This document shows, piece after piece, positions 9,826 through 22,771 of a stretch of DNA of 64,000 nt. This DNA is from Epiperipatus broadwayi (taxonomy: Eukaryota > Onychophora > Udeonychophora > Euonychophora > Peripatidae). The stretch covers positions 8,933,967 through 8,997,966 of the forward strand of contig JAQFVV010012416.1 in assembly GCA_028023455.1 (NCBI GenBank), in the 5' to 3' direction. Every line of letters begins with the position of its first letter. The stretch's first letter is position 1. A program made the position numbers and the translations under genes. The notes beneath the pieces are model-generated. The model searched no databases. It saw nothing but the letters and a program-made list of their open reading frames with translations, and was not told the DNA's origin.

Positions 9826-11130
9826 TGCTCTTTCATCCTTATTTATTATTTTCCAAACTTACTGTATTTTGTAGTAATATTCTAATTAGTTGCAGGGGCT
9901 TTATATATTCACCTAATTTGGTTGTTATTCCAATAACAGTTTTATTTGGTTGTTCTAGCAATAATTTAATCTGATTATTTCTTTTAAACCATAGTTCTAA
10001 TTATTCATGTAAAATAATTAATTATAAATTTACTTCAGTTTGCTTCTGATTATATAAGCCAATGTCTCTTCAAATATTTGGATTCTCTTTCTAATAACTG
10101 AGAATATTGTATAAATCTTTGTTAACATGGCTTTAACCTTATTAACATGACTTTATTCAACATTTTTTAAATGTTTTTTTTTTTTTTTACTACTTCAAAA
10201 TGTATATATGATTTAGTCTCAAAGTAATCTTTATATATTACACAAAAAGATGTACATGTGAACATTTCTTGAGAGAAATAATCTTCTTATAATCACTATG
10301 TTTATTGTTTTTCCTTACCATATATTTGGGCCATTTTTTTTTGTTAGGTCGGTGAATAATAATAATTTGACATTTCCCATTTTGGATTTGCCATTTAGAT
10401 ATTCTATTTCCTCTCATCTACTTATAATATCTAGATTATACTTTTGCCTACAATTATTGCTATTATGGTACCCCCTTGGTCTTTTTTTATGATATGTAAT
10501 CTAGATATTTGATAAATGAATATTATAATCAAAAAAAAAGTGAGATCCAGAGCAATGTATTCAGCATGGGGGGAGATCTTGTACCCATGATATAAATACT
10601 TAAGATTTTTTTTTTTAATTTTATTTGTAGATATAGATTTATGGCTTTACAATTGTTACAAATTAAGCCAAGAACGTATCTCTTCATTAAATTTTTTATT
10701 TATTTTGAATGAGAATTCGCTAAAAAAAAAAAAAAGAAAACATTCAAGAAAATAAAATATAATTTTTTGCATTATATGCATTTTATTTTGTTTACTCAAA
10801 ATAAAGTTGCACAAATTACTACTTATAATGTATTAATAATTAATTATTTATCCTTACTTTTAAATCATAAATATGACTTTATGCAATTTTATTGCATGAA
10901 TCTTTGGAAAAACAAAATACATATAATGCAAAAGGTTATATTTTTATTTTCTCGAATGTTTAAGGCGAATCCATTAATAAACTCGTTGTAATTTATTCTT
11001 TTTTTGTGAATTCTGATTCAGTAGATAAAATTGCTAATAAAGAGAATCATTCTTGATCTATACTACTTTCATATTAACATGACCAAAACACTCTTGAAAT
11101 ATTTAAGCATATACAATGTAATATTAATAT
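9826..11130. other. AT-rich stretch, nothing recognised
   Basis: Several homopolymer tracts and two short chance frames (10298-10492, 10767-10991). No repeat family or RNA gene recognised. Confidence 0.5.
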
Positions 11131-11690
11131 CAATAAACATCACATGATTACCATTTCTTATTCTTGCTTATAACTTATTAAAACATGCAAAACTCTCTAT
11201 ATGTATTCAATGGATGCCAGAAGGCTTGTGCATAAAATCTCCATCTAGTGACTACTCATGCAATATCCCCAGACTAGTTCTGGCTTGTGGCCTTCATCAG
11301 TGAGGATAGTGGTGGCTATGGTTATTAAAGAACCAAGGACAAAAATGTATGGGTACTGAATGGAATTCAGACCTATATGTCTATATAAGCTGATGAGCTT
11401 GGATTGAAAATATTATGGTGTTTTCAATTTGAGATTCATAGTTTTGTAGTTAAGTAGAGATAAAAGGTGGCTGCTGGAGGGTTCCATTAGATTCTAAGAT
11501 CTAGGTTCAGTGCTCTCAGATCCAAGGCTCCTCACTGATTAAGGCCACAAGCCAGAACTAGTCTGGGGATATTGGATGAGTAATCACTAGATGGGGATTT
11601 TATGCACAAGCCTTCTGGCATCCATTGATTACTCTGGCTTGCACAGAGTGGCAATACATATAGAGAGTTTTGCCTGTTTTAATATTAATA
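11131..11690. repeat. Repeat family A: two units in head-to-head inversion
   Basis: The left part (about 11131-11305) is a plus-orientation partial unit: AATAAACATCACATGAT, then TCAATGGATGCCAGAAGGCT, then CAATATCCCCAGACTAG. From about 11306 to 11690 the same unit runs in minus orientation, including the interior block with GGTTATTAAAGAACC and the closing GATTACTCTGGCTTGCAC. The outer parts therefore form an inverted repeat with arms of about 130-150 bases. The interior matches the reverse complement of 15500-15715. Chance frames at 11591 and 11670 fall in it. No transposase is present. Confidence 0.85.
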
Positions 11691-12404
11691 TCATTTATGT
11701 TCTTTATTACTTTTTACAATGTTTTTTACAACTCGCTGACAGTTTTGTCCAGCAATCTTCTTCAGAACTTTTACTTATATTTTCAAATCTTAACAATATA
11801 TTTAGCTGAAAAATTTACATCATGGCACAACCAGTCTGCTACAATTGTATTGCTTTAACATGATTTCAAATTTACAGAATTTTGGCAAAAAAAAAAAGGA
11901 AACATTTTTTGATTTTTTTCAGAAAACGCAGATCATTCAGGCATGGAACCTTGATAACTGTGGGGCCTAGTGCAGTCATACTGCTTGCAATGCCCTCAGA
12001 CGCTTTCTGGTGACGGTCATAAATTGGATCACAAGACAAATGACTAAGTGTCAGTTAATACAAATAAAAAAATAATCAGAAGTTAGAATACTGAGGTGTC
12101 ATTGAAAAAATATGTCAATATTTTTTCATATTGTTAAAAAAATTAATAAATAAAAAAAAAGATTATTCAATTAATCTGAAATGTATCCAAATACATATAA
12201 TTTGTAAAACTTAAACATCTATTTATTTCAGTAAAACTACCAAAATATTAAAATTATTTAGTGTAATATATGTTCACAAATCAATTCAAAATAAAAAATT
12301 AGACCTTAGAATTGAGGGTTAGTGGACTAGCCTTTGCAAGCATTCATGATATTTTGTAGTAAATGTAACTGAGTTTACTATAATTACATCAACATATATG
12401 TTAT
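11691..12404. other. Spacer with a GC-richer island near 11.9-12.05 kb
   Basis: Mostly AT-rich. 11922-12030 differs in composition and follows a polypyrimidine tract ending TTTTTTTCAG (about 11922). One frame is open there for about 26 codons (including GTLITVGPSAVILLAMPSDA) before a TGA. It may be an exon or a transposon fragment. I do not recognise it. Confidence 0.35.
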
Positions 12405-12781
12405 GTAAATATAGGGGATTTGAACTCAGACTTTCAAGCCACTTTAACCATCCACACTATCTTATACTGCTGATACACATGATCACACACATCAAATTTT
12501 CAATGGTATGGATGGCTGAAGAGTTGGAGGTTGGAATAGATTGAAGCCTGCCCATTGAAGTATAAGGAATTGCTATCTTAATATAAACTGAGCACTGATT
12601 GTATATATGTATGGGAGATGATAATCTGGGACAACTGATGAGTACCAGATTCAGCACAAAATATGTATATTGGTGATTATTTATCTTTTCTGCATGTGTG
12701 TGGTCATGTGTATCAGTAGTATGAGATAGTGTGGATGGTTGAAGTGGCTTGAAAGTCTGAATTCAAATCCCCTATATTTAC
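12405..12781. repeat. Repeat family B: palindromic copy
   Basis: The arms, about 12405-12490 and 12696-12781, are reverse complements (TAAATATAGGGGATTTGAA against TTCAAATCCCCTATATTTA). The interior aligns with 23760-23990 and 24190-24400 (ATGGATGG(T/C)TGAAGAG, GATTGAAGC, ATCTTAATAT, GGTGATTATTTATCTTTT). It has the form of a MITE or foldback element. The 66-codon minus frame inside it is not a gene. Confidence 0.8.
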
Positions 12782-13945
12782 AATTGGGCTCCAAGTATAA
12801 GAGTGTCTGGTATTTCAAATATTATATATGTTATGTGTAATATAAAAAAGATCAAATTTATTTTGAAAACCTCAATTAGCAAAATAGTTTTTGTTTTAAG
12901 GATAAACCAGAAATAATTAAAAGAGATTAAAAATAAATAAGTAATTAAATCTGGACATTAAGGTACATCTTTTCAATATGTTTTGAAAACATGTAATGCA
13001 AATAGGCTAGATAAGTATCTTAATTAAGAAAAAATAGTCTTTTGCAGAAATATAGTACAAAACAAAAACTATCAAACTATACTAAATTAATGAACCATGG
13101 AAAAAATAGCAGTAGGTTTTTGTTAAAAGATAAGTCTCAACATATTCAAACAGAAGTTGAACAAATTAGTTATCTCACACAGCGAGCCAGATTATAAGTG
13201 AAGACATACCAGCTGAGGCATCATGATGAATCAGTTATGTCATCTGATTATGCCTTCATAATCCATTTATATAGCACCTTGAAAAGATGAATTGCCTTTT
13301 CCAAAATTATGAAGTGAAATATGGCATGTTACCTGCCATTCCCAGAAAATATATTGACCAGAGTTAAAATCTATTTTCATAGTGGCTGAGTTTATGTAAC
13401 TCATTAAAAATCAAAAATCTGTTGAATAAAATACAAGTTGTCATTCAAGTAATCTGAAGGAATTAAAAATTCAACTGGATTTAAAATGACAATTCAAATG
13501 TTCGCCTGGACTACCTGCAAAATCTGAAAAGAAGCAGCTCAACCCTAAAAAGAAAAGAATATTTCAGTTAATATTCATTTTGACATTTTCTGTTTTTAAA
13601 CTAACTACTGTTACTAAGAAACTTTTTTAATTTAACTGTAAAAAAAAGCCTTAAAAATGTAAGTTATTTAAAAATATCTTTTCTTATTTTAGTTTTTAAT
13701 GTAAAAACAAATTATACATTTTTCTTTCCAGTAAATATTAAAATTATATGAGAAGAGAGGTTGTTTCATTTTCTCATAAAGGAGAGTAAGTTAAATTCTT
13801 AAATTTAGAATTTTTATATATGAGAGTATTGTCTAAAGTATATAAATCAAATATCATTCAGGTGTGGTCCTTGAAAATAATGAAAATAATATTTCTAAAT
13901 TATAATCCCATGATTAAAAGTAAATAATGAACAAAATAATATTTT
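12782..13945. other. AT-rich stretch, nothing recognised
   Basis: No coding frame over 60 codons and no repeat recognised. A slightly more mixed composition at 13140-13520 carries no recognisable signal. Confidence 0.5.
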
Positions 13946-14016
13946 TATCATCACATGATCATTTTATGCACAAACCTTCCTGCATCCATTGATTGTGAAG
14001 GCTTGTGCTTGGTGTT
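13946..14016. repeat. Repeat family A fragment
   Basis: ATCACATGATCATTTTATGC, then ACAAACCTTCCTGCATCCATTGATT and GAAGGCTTGTG. This is a short, rearranged piece of the unit seen in full at 15291-15738. Confidence 0.65.
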
Positions 14017-15070
14017 ACTACTGTTTAATCTATGTACTAATTTCATATCTTTCATTTATAATGTAATTTTGACCATTGTGTACTAATAAATATATTTTTA
14101 TTATTATTTCTATGGTATTCTAATAAATCATTAAGTTTAAATGTAGCCTATTGTCATTTAAATCTCATTCTTGCAATTAATAATGTTTGTTAGGTAATTA
14201 TTAAATTAGGGTTGTTAGGTAATTATTAAATTAGGGTAGTTAGCTTGTGCAATGCTGTACTTAAAGTCTTTGCTTTCGTGAGCTTAAGCTTGATTCAAAA
14301 TTTAATAAAATATGGAAGCAATATGAACTTGGATCTGCAGAATAGTTTTCTAAACAAAAAAGTTGGCACTCAAAATCATGTTCAAAACTATCTATAAAAG
14401 ATTCATCCTTTTGCAGCATTTTTTATTATCTTTGGAGGTAAAATGATCAGAAAATGAAAAGAGTACTTTGTAAAGAACTGATTTAAGGTTGAGGGTATTT
14501 GATTTGGACATTACCAAAAATTGTTTAAAATCTTTACCACTACAAATGTGGACATCATTACAAATAACTTATTGCCATGATTAGATATATTAAATTTTAA
14601 ACAATATCTAGCCTCAATCTTTCATGAGTTAATCATAGTACCTCATTACCATTAAAAATGGTGATCCAACTGTCGATATTATGATGATCCATGTTCTTGT
14701 GACCACTGTTTCTAAAATACTACACAATTTGGAAATTGAATATAATTTTATACTTGAGAAAAGAATATATACAATTTTGACCACTAAATGATAGATAATT
14801 AATTCACAAATAATTGACTGATGGACATTAATATATTGATAACAATGTATATATGTAAAGAGAGTTCATATTTAAAGAAGAAGAATGAAAAAAAATTAAG
14901 GTTCTTGAAGTTTGGCTAAAGCTTTTGGCTATTAGAGTTTTTTTATCTGTATTTAAAGTTTTTGATAATGGATAATAGCTTTTCTATTGGTTTGAAAACT
15001 TGATGTGCCATGTGACCTGGTGGGTTGTTTCTATTTCAGGCATTTTACCAATCCACTCGCAAGTTTATAT
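14017..15070. other. AT-rich spacer with a 27 bp tandem duplication
   Basis: GTTAGGTAATTATTAAATTA plus AGGGT occurs twice in a row at about 14189-14241. Nothing else is recognised. Confidence 0.5.
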
Positions 15071-15075
15071 ATAAC

Positions 15076-15825
15076 CCAATAAACATCACATGATCACCAT
15101 TTCTTATGCTTGCTCTTAACTGTTATTAAAACAGGCAAAACTCTATACATATTGCCACTCAGTGCAAGCCAGAGTAATCAATGGATGCCAGAAGGCTAGT
15201 GCATAAAATCCCCATCTAATGCCTACTCATCTAACATCCCCAGACTAGTTTCTAGCCATCACTATTCTATTTGTCAGGATTGATTTTAAGCCAATAAATA
15301 CCACATGAGCACCATTTCTTATGCTTGCTCTTAACTGTTATTAAAACAGGCAAAACCCTTTATGCATATTGCCACTCAGTGCAAGCCAGAGTAATCAATG
15401 GATGCCAGAAGGCTAGTGCACAAAATCCCTATCTAGTGCCAACTCATCTAACATTCCCAGACTAATTTCTGGCTTGTAACCTTCATCAGTGAGGAGCCTT
15501 GAATCTTAGAGCCCTGCACCTATATCTTAGGATCTAATGCAACCCTCCAACAGCCACTTTTTATCTCACTTAACTACAAAACCATGAAACTTAAATTGAA
15601 AATGCAATATTTTCAATCCAACCTCATCGGATTATAGTCATATAGGTCTGAACTCAGTTCAGTACCTATACATTTTGATGCCTTTGGTTCTTTAATAACC
15701 ATAGCCACCACTATCCTATTAGGCAGGATGGGTTTAAGCCAATAAACATCACATGATGGTGCACCACTTCTTATACTTGCTTTTAACTGTTATTAAAACT
15801 GGCAAAACTCTATACCTATTAAATT
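15076..15825 (+). repeat. Repeat family A: direct tandem array of 2.2 units
   Basis: Three units start alike (CCAATAAA...CACATGA) at 15076, 15291 and 15739. Unit two is the most complete (448 bp). Unit one (215 bp) equals it with about 233 bp removed from the middle: it jumps from AGACTAGTTTCT straight to AGCCATCACTATTCTATT. Unit three is cut after about 87 bases. Unit two runs through CAAGCCAGAGTAATCAATGG, CCCAGACTA, CTTCATCAGTGAGGAGCCTT and GGTTCTTTAATAACC. The direct head-to-tail order shows that this family can also spread as a satellite. Confidence 0.88.
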
Positions 15826-16229
15826 TAAAAAGGTATCTATGAATATCTAAATTAATAAAAATAATTATTAATAATTATTAAGTAATACTGTTATAGTCAA
15901 GAGTCACATATGTGTGCTGACATAGATATATGCATCAGATGAGGAGTGTAATATCAAAATAAATATTACACTGTTAATATTTTTTATATTCATATATTTA
16001 ATGTTTTCATTCTTTTTATACATATATATCTTAATGTATGTACATATATAATGGTGGTAAAAGATAATGCAATCTGTGTTGAAGGTTTTTGAAAGCACTT
16101 AAAGTAATTAAACATGCAGCAATCCATTAGACAGATTTGATGAAGTTATATTACTTATGTAAATTCATTTTATAAACTGTTAATGGAAAATTAATCGGTT
16201 TAAAATCTGTTTCTAAAACTAAAAATACA
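15826..16229. other. AT-rich spacer
   Basis: A 64-codon minus frame rich in Ile, Tyr and Lys (15904-16098) looks like chance. Nothing else seen. Confidence 0.5.
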
Positions 16230-16710
16230 TTTGGAACAATATGTTCTGATCAGCTTGTTTGCATCTTCTTTGAGTAAGAAAAGAAAAGCACATTTCCTGG
16301 CCGCAATCACGTGAGGTTAGCTGTATTTGCAGTGCCTCAGGTGACTCTTTTAAAAGCATTTCTGAAAACAACAAGGTGGAGTATAAATATGGCTAACTTT
16401 TAATGCATGAATCAATCCATGTTTTATTTTGAAGTAATGGCCAACATAGTCTACACCACCCAAAATTTTGATATGCTATCTGAGTAGAGGAAACAAATGC
16501 ATCTCTCCCTGATCACTCCAAAGTCATCTCCCTGCAAGGAAGATATCCTGTACTCATGAACCAGTGAACTGCTTCAATTATGTGCAAGGAGTGAATAGTT
16601 AAGGAAAGCTACCTGCCTTGCAATAAATGAAACACACTTGGGACCTAAAATGAACTGCATTGCCAGAACGGGCATTCACCATGTTTACTGGGACTCCGCC
16701 AGATCAGAAG
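16230..16710 (+). promoter_or_regulatory. Candidate TATA promoter and first exon
   Basis: This block has balanced composition compared with its flanks. It holds an E-box in ATCACGTGAGG (16305-16315), TGCCTCAGGTGAC (16332-16344) and TATAAATA at 16382. About 300 bases on lies a start in good context, CACCATG (ATG 16681), reading MFTGTPPDQK up to AAG|GTAATAAG (donor at 16711). A second frame from ATG 16650 reads MNCIARTGIHHVYWDSARSE and leaves a phase that would join the acceptor at about 17710. Upstream ATGs at 16390 and 16404 argue against simple translation. All this is inference from signals; no protein family is recognised. Confidence 0.25.
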
Positions 16711-16866
16711 GTAATAAGTTAATGCCTTCATCAAAGACTTTCTAAATTTTCTCTAGTTGCCTCTCAACTCCATCTTAAATGTAATTGTGTCTGTAAATTA
16801 TAAAATGTAATTTGCTATCTAAGACTGGTATCAAAAACCCCAGAGATTTGTAATTTTAATTCTATT

Positions 16867-16890
16867 TATATATATATATATATATATATT
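16867..16890. repeat. (TA)n microsatellite
   Basis: About eleven to twelve TA units in a row. Confidence 0.9.
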
Positions 16891-17709
16891 TTAAACGACT
16901 CTCTATAAACTCTTGAATAGCATTATGATTCTCTTTCATGCCTCATAATGTAAACTACTTTTTTACTTTGACGTGCTTTTATTTTTGCAATTTGATATTT
17001 TTTTGTATTATATATTATATGTATTCTAAAATGGAATTAATTTGCCAATCAAACCCAACCTCGTGAGTATATCTACTATAGTTTAGCCACCCACCATTAA
17101 AATGGCAGTAAACAATTAATCTTTCTTTATTTTAAATATGAACACTTGCTAGGTTGAGGGGGGGGGGCAAGTTTAAAAGTATGTACTTTAATTTTGGTTT
17201 TATGGGCCGAGTGTGGCAAGACTCCACCATTTAAGATTTCAAATCATTCTTGCCAATCCGTAGTGCTATTTTCATGAACATTAATGTGAATATATTATGT
17301 AGTTTTATTTAGTCTATATATGTTAAGGTTCGATGGTCACCACCACATCAAGTATCCATAACGTTTATTATATTTATTATTTTGCCATCAGAACATACCT
17401 ATGGGTGTACTGTTATACTTATGTTTAACATGTGTGAAAATTATATATGATGGAAAAATGGGGGGCCTTGGTCATGTAATGTTTTCACTATTTTAATCTA
17501 GATTCAATATTATGTTAATGCAAGTTCAGTAAATCGGTCATACCATTACGAATGATATTCTCATATTATAGGTATTAATTCAAATAATGTCATTATTGAC
17601 TTCCAATTTTAAGCATTGTCAGCATAGGTTTTTCTTCTTTATTTAAAACTTGCTTTGTCATGTGAGTATGTCAGAACCCAAACCCACCAACTCTTCTCAC
17701 TTAATTTCA

Positions 17710-17868
17710 GGAACAGGGTACAAGTTGACCCTGGGATGTACAGTTAAAAATAGTGGAAGCTCTGCATGGGATGACCCCAGGACAGCTGGCATTGCATCTC
17801 CCCACATGCCATCTTCAACAAAGCTGATTTTGCTAAGGACATGGATAATGACTCACTTCTACAAATGA
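17710..17868 (+). CDS. Exon-like open block behind a strong acceptor
   Basis: CTCTTCTCACTTAATTTCAG ends at about 17709, a good 3' splice signal. Only one of the three frames stays open after it, for about 52 codons (from TGYKLTLGCTVKNSGSS through WDDPRTAGIASPHMPSSTK to a TGA at about 17867). Composition is balanced compared with the surrounding AT-rich DNA. The same frame extends upstream of the acceptor to ATG 17650, so it may be a chance 72-codon frame or part of an old repeat. I recognise no family. Confidence 0.2.
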   Translation, partial: GTGYKLTLGCTVKNSGSSAWDDPRTAGIASPHMPSSTKLILLRTWIMTHFYK

Positions 17869-18477
17869 TGAAGCACTCCCTCTTGAGTCTTCAAAGTTGT
17901 GCTGAAATCAGAGATTTACCATTATGCTAGCACTGCTATCGTGTTTAGATTTAAATATAAGCCTAGGAATCTCTATAAGACATTATCATCATCACTGAAT
18001 GTGCAACCCTTAGTAATGCATTATTGTCATTTATCACCAAAAAATGATGCTTGTTGACCTTATCTCACCCAATTCAAAATGAATGCTTCTCACACCAGTT
18101 ATAACTTGATGGTCAGGTCCCCGAATTATTGATTTGTCAAACTTATTGAATCTACTAATAAAAAATGCAAGCGTTGCTTTATACATGCTATATAATTCTA
18201 TTAAGCATTTCACCTTGTAAAGTCTTGAACAAAACTCCAACAGATATGTAACTATGGGTAGAAGGTGGCCTCAAGGATAATAATCATACTGTACAAGCAT
18301 GGGCCCAGTGTATTATAATAATCAAGTCTGGCTCCTTTTGAGTATTATAGGCAGGTCATGCAATTACTTATACCACTTTCCTATGTAACCATGCTAGTCT
18401 TACTGGTTGTTACTATTTAAGTCTATCATTATTGGATATTAAAAACCACACCTGAGTAAATACATTTAAAGATTATA
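17869..18477. other. Mixed-composition stretch, unidentified
   Basis: Less AT-biased than the flanks, which suggests an old repeat. The 68-codon minus frame (18034-18240) shows no recognisable domain. Confidence 0.4.
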
Positions 18478-18655
18478 TAACAAGGCAAAACTCTCTCCAT
18501 ACAGTAGTGCCACCCTGTGCCAATCAGGGTAATCAATGGATGCCAGAAGGCTTGTGCATAAAATCACTATCAAATGCCTACTCATCCAATATCCCCAGAC
18601 TAGTTTCTGGCTTGTGGCCATCATCGGTGAGGAGCCTTGGAGCTGAGAGCACTAG
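18478..18655 (+). repeat. Repeat family A, partial unit
   Basis: GGCAAAACTCTCTCC, then GTAATCAATGGATGCCAGAA, CAATATCCCCAGACTAG and CATCGGTGAGGAGCCTTGGA. It matches 15130-15290 and 15345-15510. Confidence 0.85.
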
Positions 18656-21600
18656 TTTGAAGATTATATATATAGGTATCTGAGTGTAAACAGATTTGTT
18701 AACCAATTATACATACATGTTCATCTATTTATCATGCCAGACAGAGAATCAATATGCAAAGCTGTAAATAATACCTCCATGTAATCATTTTTATTATTGT
18801 TGTAATTCATCCAGTTGTTCGAGTCATTGCAGTGTCCATTTCACTTTTTAAAATTATACCAGTTAAGAATGTTTAGGACTAGGTCATGAAATATAATTAT
18901 TATGTATTATGTGACTGATCTTAAATGCTCCTCAGTCTATATGTGTGTGCTATGTCATAGGGATCATGTTCACTTGTCATTGATTAAGAGGTTTTGCCAT
19001 GGTGTCATGTTTAATTTAGTTCTCTCTCCACTATCTCCGGGTTGGGTATGATGAAATTCATCTGTTATCATCAGAAATGATGCTCATAAGATGGTCTAAA
19101 GACTAGGCATGTAGGGCAAAATTCATGATTGCTTCTGACATAGGTACCTCAGGCATGAGTGGATTTGGGCTTATTAAATGAACATATAAATTTAATCGGT
19201 ACAATGTTAAGAAATTTTCAGCTATGCCCTCTGTGAATAAACATTTAGAGCTCGCACAATGTAATAATTTGGAATTTTTTTTTAGTTTATCATAATTATA
19301 TGAATGTATATATTACATTATGAATATATTGAACTTTCAAATTTATTCCTGGATGGCTTTAATGAAAGTATAGCTCATTTTAATAAAATGACACTTTCAC
19401 CCACAAAAGATAAATTGACTGCCACTATATATGGAATCCATTTTTTCTTTCTGGCTTATGCACAGTATAATAGCGTCATACTCTTTTTGAAATAACTAGT
19501 TTATTGCTTCAATTTTTTACAGTGCATTTTAGATTTAAGATTAGACTTAGTTTTCAAATGGTATTTTATTTAAGGTTTAGTTGATGATTTGCTATGAACA
19601 TTTTTGGAGTTATGAAATGCACTAGCAGCATTCTAACTAAATATACTTTTCCAATTTTGTTCACTTTCTTTCTAGTGATTTTTCTTCCTTTTTTGAACTA
19701 TCTTCTTAGTCTTCTCATTGTTTATAAAAAATGATGATTGATTTGGATGATATATTTGATATTGATGAACATTTAATACACAAAACTATATTAAATCATC
19801 CAACACAAAAACCTGGCCTTCATTTTCATTTTGACAGCTCAGTTTGTAATTCTTGTATTCAATGGATAGCTCTTATCTTTTTGTCCTTAAAGTTTTTTAT
19901 GATTTTTGTAGCCTTTCTATTGTTGTCTGATGGGGTATTATCTTACTCTTATTTTATCTATTGTTGGGTATTGAATTCAAACTCTACATAATGTTTCCCA
20001 AAATACCTCAGAATGCTGGAGAAATATCTCTTTAATTGATTATTAATCCAACAAAGACAACCTGTATATTTTTAAATATCTATTATTTATATAGTAAGCG
20101 CATATAAATAATTGTCTGTGGACACATACTGTTCAATTAATCTTTTTTATTTTGATTACTACTCTTTTTTTTAAATTAATTTATCCTTAATAAATTCTAA
20201 TATTCTTTCTTTAATAATGCTTTAATTCTAAATAATCTTACTAACTTATTTTCTGAACTTTGAGTTATGGCTTTTAAATCATTTAGATTATTTTTTGTTT
20301 ATAGGCAGGTTTGATATGTTGAATATGGATGAGTGTATGCTTGTATTCACAGACATAGACTTAAAACATTTACAAACACATTTTGATAATAGAAAGGGTT
20401 TTATTAAAATCATTTTTATAAAAAAGCTATATTGTTTAAAAATAGTTATATTATTTAAGCTATATTGTTTAAAAACAGTTATATTATTTAAGCCATTTAT
20501 TTTATTTTGTCTGGGAAAATTAGAGTTTCACTTAACCTTTCACAAAAATTCCCAGCTGACATTCTTAGGTCAGGGGTTAATAAAAATGAGATAGAGGTTA
20601 ACTTTAGACATGAGAAAAGGGGGACTGCTATTCAAGATGATAAACCCCAGATCATTTTTTTGAGTTCTAACCAACAATAAATTTAAAGCAAATTGTCAAT
20701 TATGAAAAAAATGTTGATCAGATGGTTTAATTAGTGGAAGCTATGTTTCTAACAACAAAAATGTGAGGCAATGAGACAGACTAACTTCTATAAAAAGCTG
20801 ACAATAAGTCTGTTGGGAAAATAAACCAAATTGTTGAAGAGAAACAAACTAGATTGATTGGAGAACTCAGATTTTGTTTTTTTAAATAAGTTTTCTACAG
20901 TCAAATGGCAGACTAAACATATATTTTGTTGAGGGTTGCTCCATTGGCCATCCATTAACCAATGCATATCTGAAAACTTTGAACCCAAAGCATTAAACAT
21001 CTTATAACTGATTGCTAAATAAGAAAGAAGGAAATTATTGCTCACCTGTGCTTTTAAATCTAAATGGACATAAAAAGTAAACTGAAATTTGTGAAACCAT
21101 GCTATTTCATTTAAGCCATTTTCTGAGTTTAAACCCAAGCAGAATGCTAAAATGTATGGAAAGAAGCAAATATCCATGGTCTATTAAAAGTAATTATATT
21201 CAGAAGAAATGAAGAAACTATTCCAATGCCAAATGATTCCTATAGAAGCAAGTTATTTCACCATCATCATTGCAGTAAAAGAATTGCAAGCCCAAGCCAT
21301 GAAAAAAATAGGACTGTTCCAGTAAAGTGCTGTAATTGGTAAATATACATGTGTTACATATTAGTGTGTGGCTGATGGCAAATTATAAACCTTCAACAAA
21401 CTGATTTTAAATTTTTTGGACTCTTGGAAAGTGCCTCAAAGAAGAGCTGATAATATGAATTTTAATTATATTTTTGTTGGTGACTATTAACAAATTTTTT
21501 TAATAACAAATCCCTTTATTTCTCTCTTTTTTAATCTCTGAATCTTAAAACAAAAATCAATTAAAGAAAATTTTCAATAATAATAGCTATTGCATTATTG

Positions 21601-22708
21601 GTGAATTATGTATTCTCAAATTATTACATGTAACCATTTGCGTATTTTTTATTTATAAAATATGTTTATTGTATCTTGATTTAAATATTATGAAATGTTG
21701 ATTTATATTGTATGTCAAAAGGGTTTAAGTTTTTTATTCATAATGTGAATTAACATATATACACACATGTAGTAATATAATTATGCTTACTTACATGTAT
21801 ATTTGTTGAGCCTGAATGTTAAAAATTGGTAGAAATTTAGCATTAGGAGATAGATTTTTTTAAAGTAATTAATGACCTAGATCGGAGAACTGTCAGATGG
21901 GTAACTTGAAGCTAATTTCCTTAAATGCTCTAATCTCTATAATCTGACTAATCCGCCTCTAATTGGTTCTCTTTTTTAATGTTAATTTATAAAGATGAAA
22001 CTATATATGCTATGCACAATAGGTGAGTATGTGCATACAGTGTTTATTTTTTTAAATAAAAATGTTTCTTTAGGATATAAGAATTTTGTTTATCCACAGT
22101 GGAAATTAATGCACACACATTATCTTACATGACATAAGCATTAAGTACATGTCATTAAAGGAAAGGATGAAGATTTTTAATATTATTGTTTAAATGTAAA
22201 CAATTTATCATTGTTAATATATGTTTATCTGTATTATTAATGATCAATCAGTAATAAATGTTAATTTGTTTTATTATTAAAAAAGGCTATATCTTAAGAA
22301 TTATTCATTGTCTTGTTAATTGTAATCATCATCATCATTGATGGGTTTCAATTGGTAATATATATTTTAAGTCATAATTTAAATATGGTAATATTTTAGG
22401 TAAATAATTATAGGTTTATAACAGATAGGATTTGTTGTTATGAGTTAATTGTAAAGCTGTGGCTAGAATCATTATTATGATCATTATATTATTATTAATA
22501 AATAGATTAAATAAATGGGTTTAATGGCCATATAAATAATGGTTATCACTGTGTTTATGTTTGTTTGTGAGCCATTAGCGAGAGACATGACTACCATCGA
22601 TGCATCTGATAAATCTATAAGTCAGCTGGTAACATGTGAAAATATTAAGTGAGAATTTATAATATTAAAATCTTATAATTTTTATTTGCACAACTAGAGT
22701 ATAAGGAT
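18656..22708. other. Long AT-rich stretch, no gene supported
   Basis: Open frames at 19304, 19731, 20295 (plus) and 20788-21177 (minus, 129 codons) show no domain and no splice context I can support. 20427-20494 contains a 38 bp tandem duplication (GCTATATTGTTTAAAAA, GTTATATTATTTAAG) that creates part of the 20295 frame. 20560-21400 is somewhat less AT-biased and may be a very old transposon. Confidence 0.4.
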
Positions 22709-22710
22709 GT

Positions 22711-22771
22711 TGTTTTCTCTTCATACAAGTGCATGTGTTATCATTTTCTCTTCATACAAGTGCATGTGTTA
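22711..22771. repeat. Two-copy tandem repeat, 32 bp period
   Basis: TTTTCTCTTCATACAAGTGC plus ATGTGTTAT occurs twice with no mismatch, separated by three bases. Confidence 0.85.

Noticed and set aside
19731-19991. 86-codon plus frame with a hydrophobic centre that could be a membrane helix
   Set aside because: T-rich DNA gives Phe/Leu/Ile runs by chance; no start context or homology.
20788-21177. 129-codon minus-strand open frame, the longest outside transposons
   Set aside because: No domain recognised, no splice or start context, and composition fits chance in an old repeat-like stretch; the plus strand reads equally well in short pieces.
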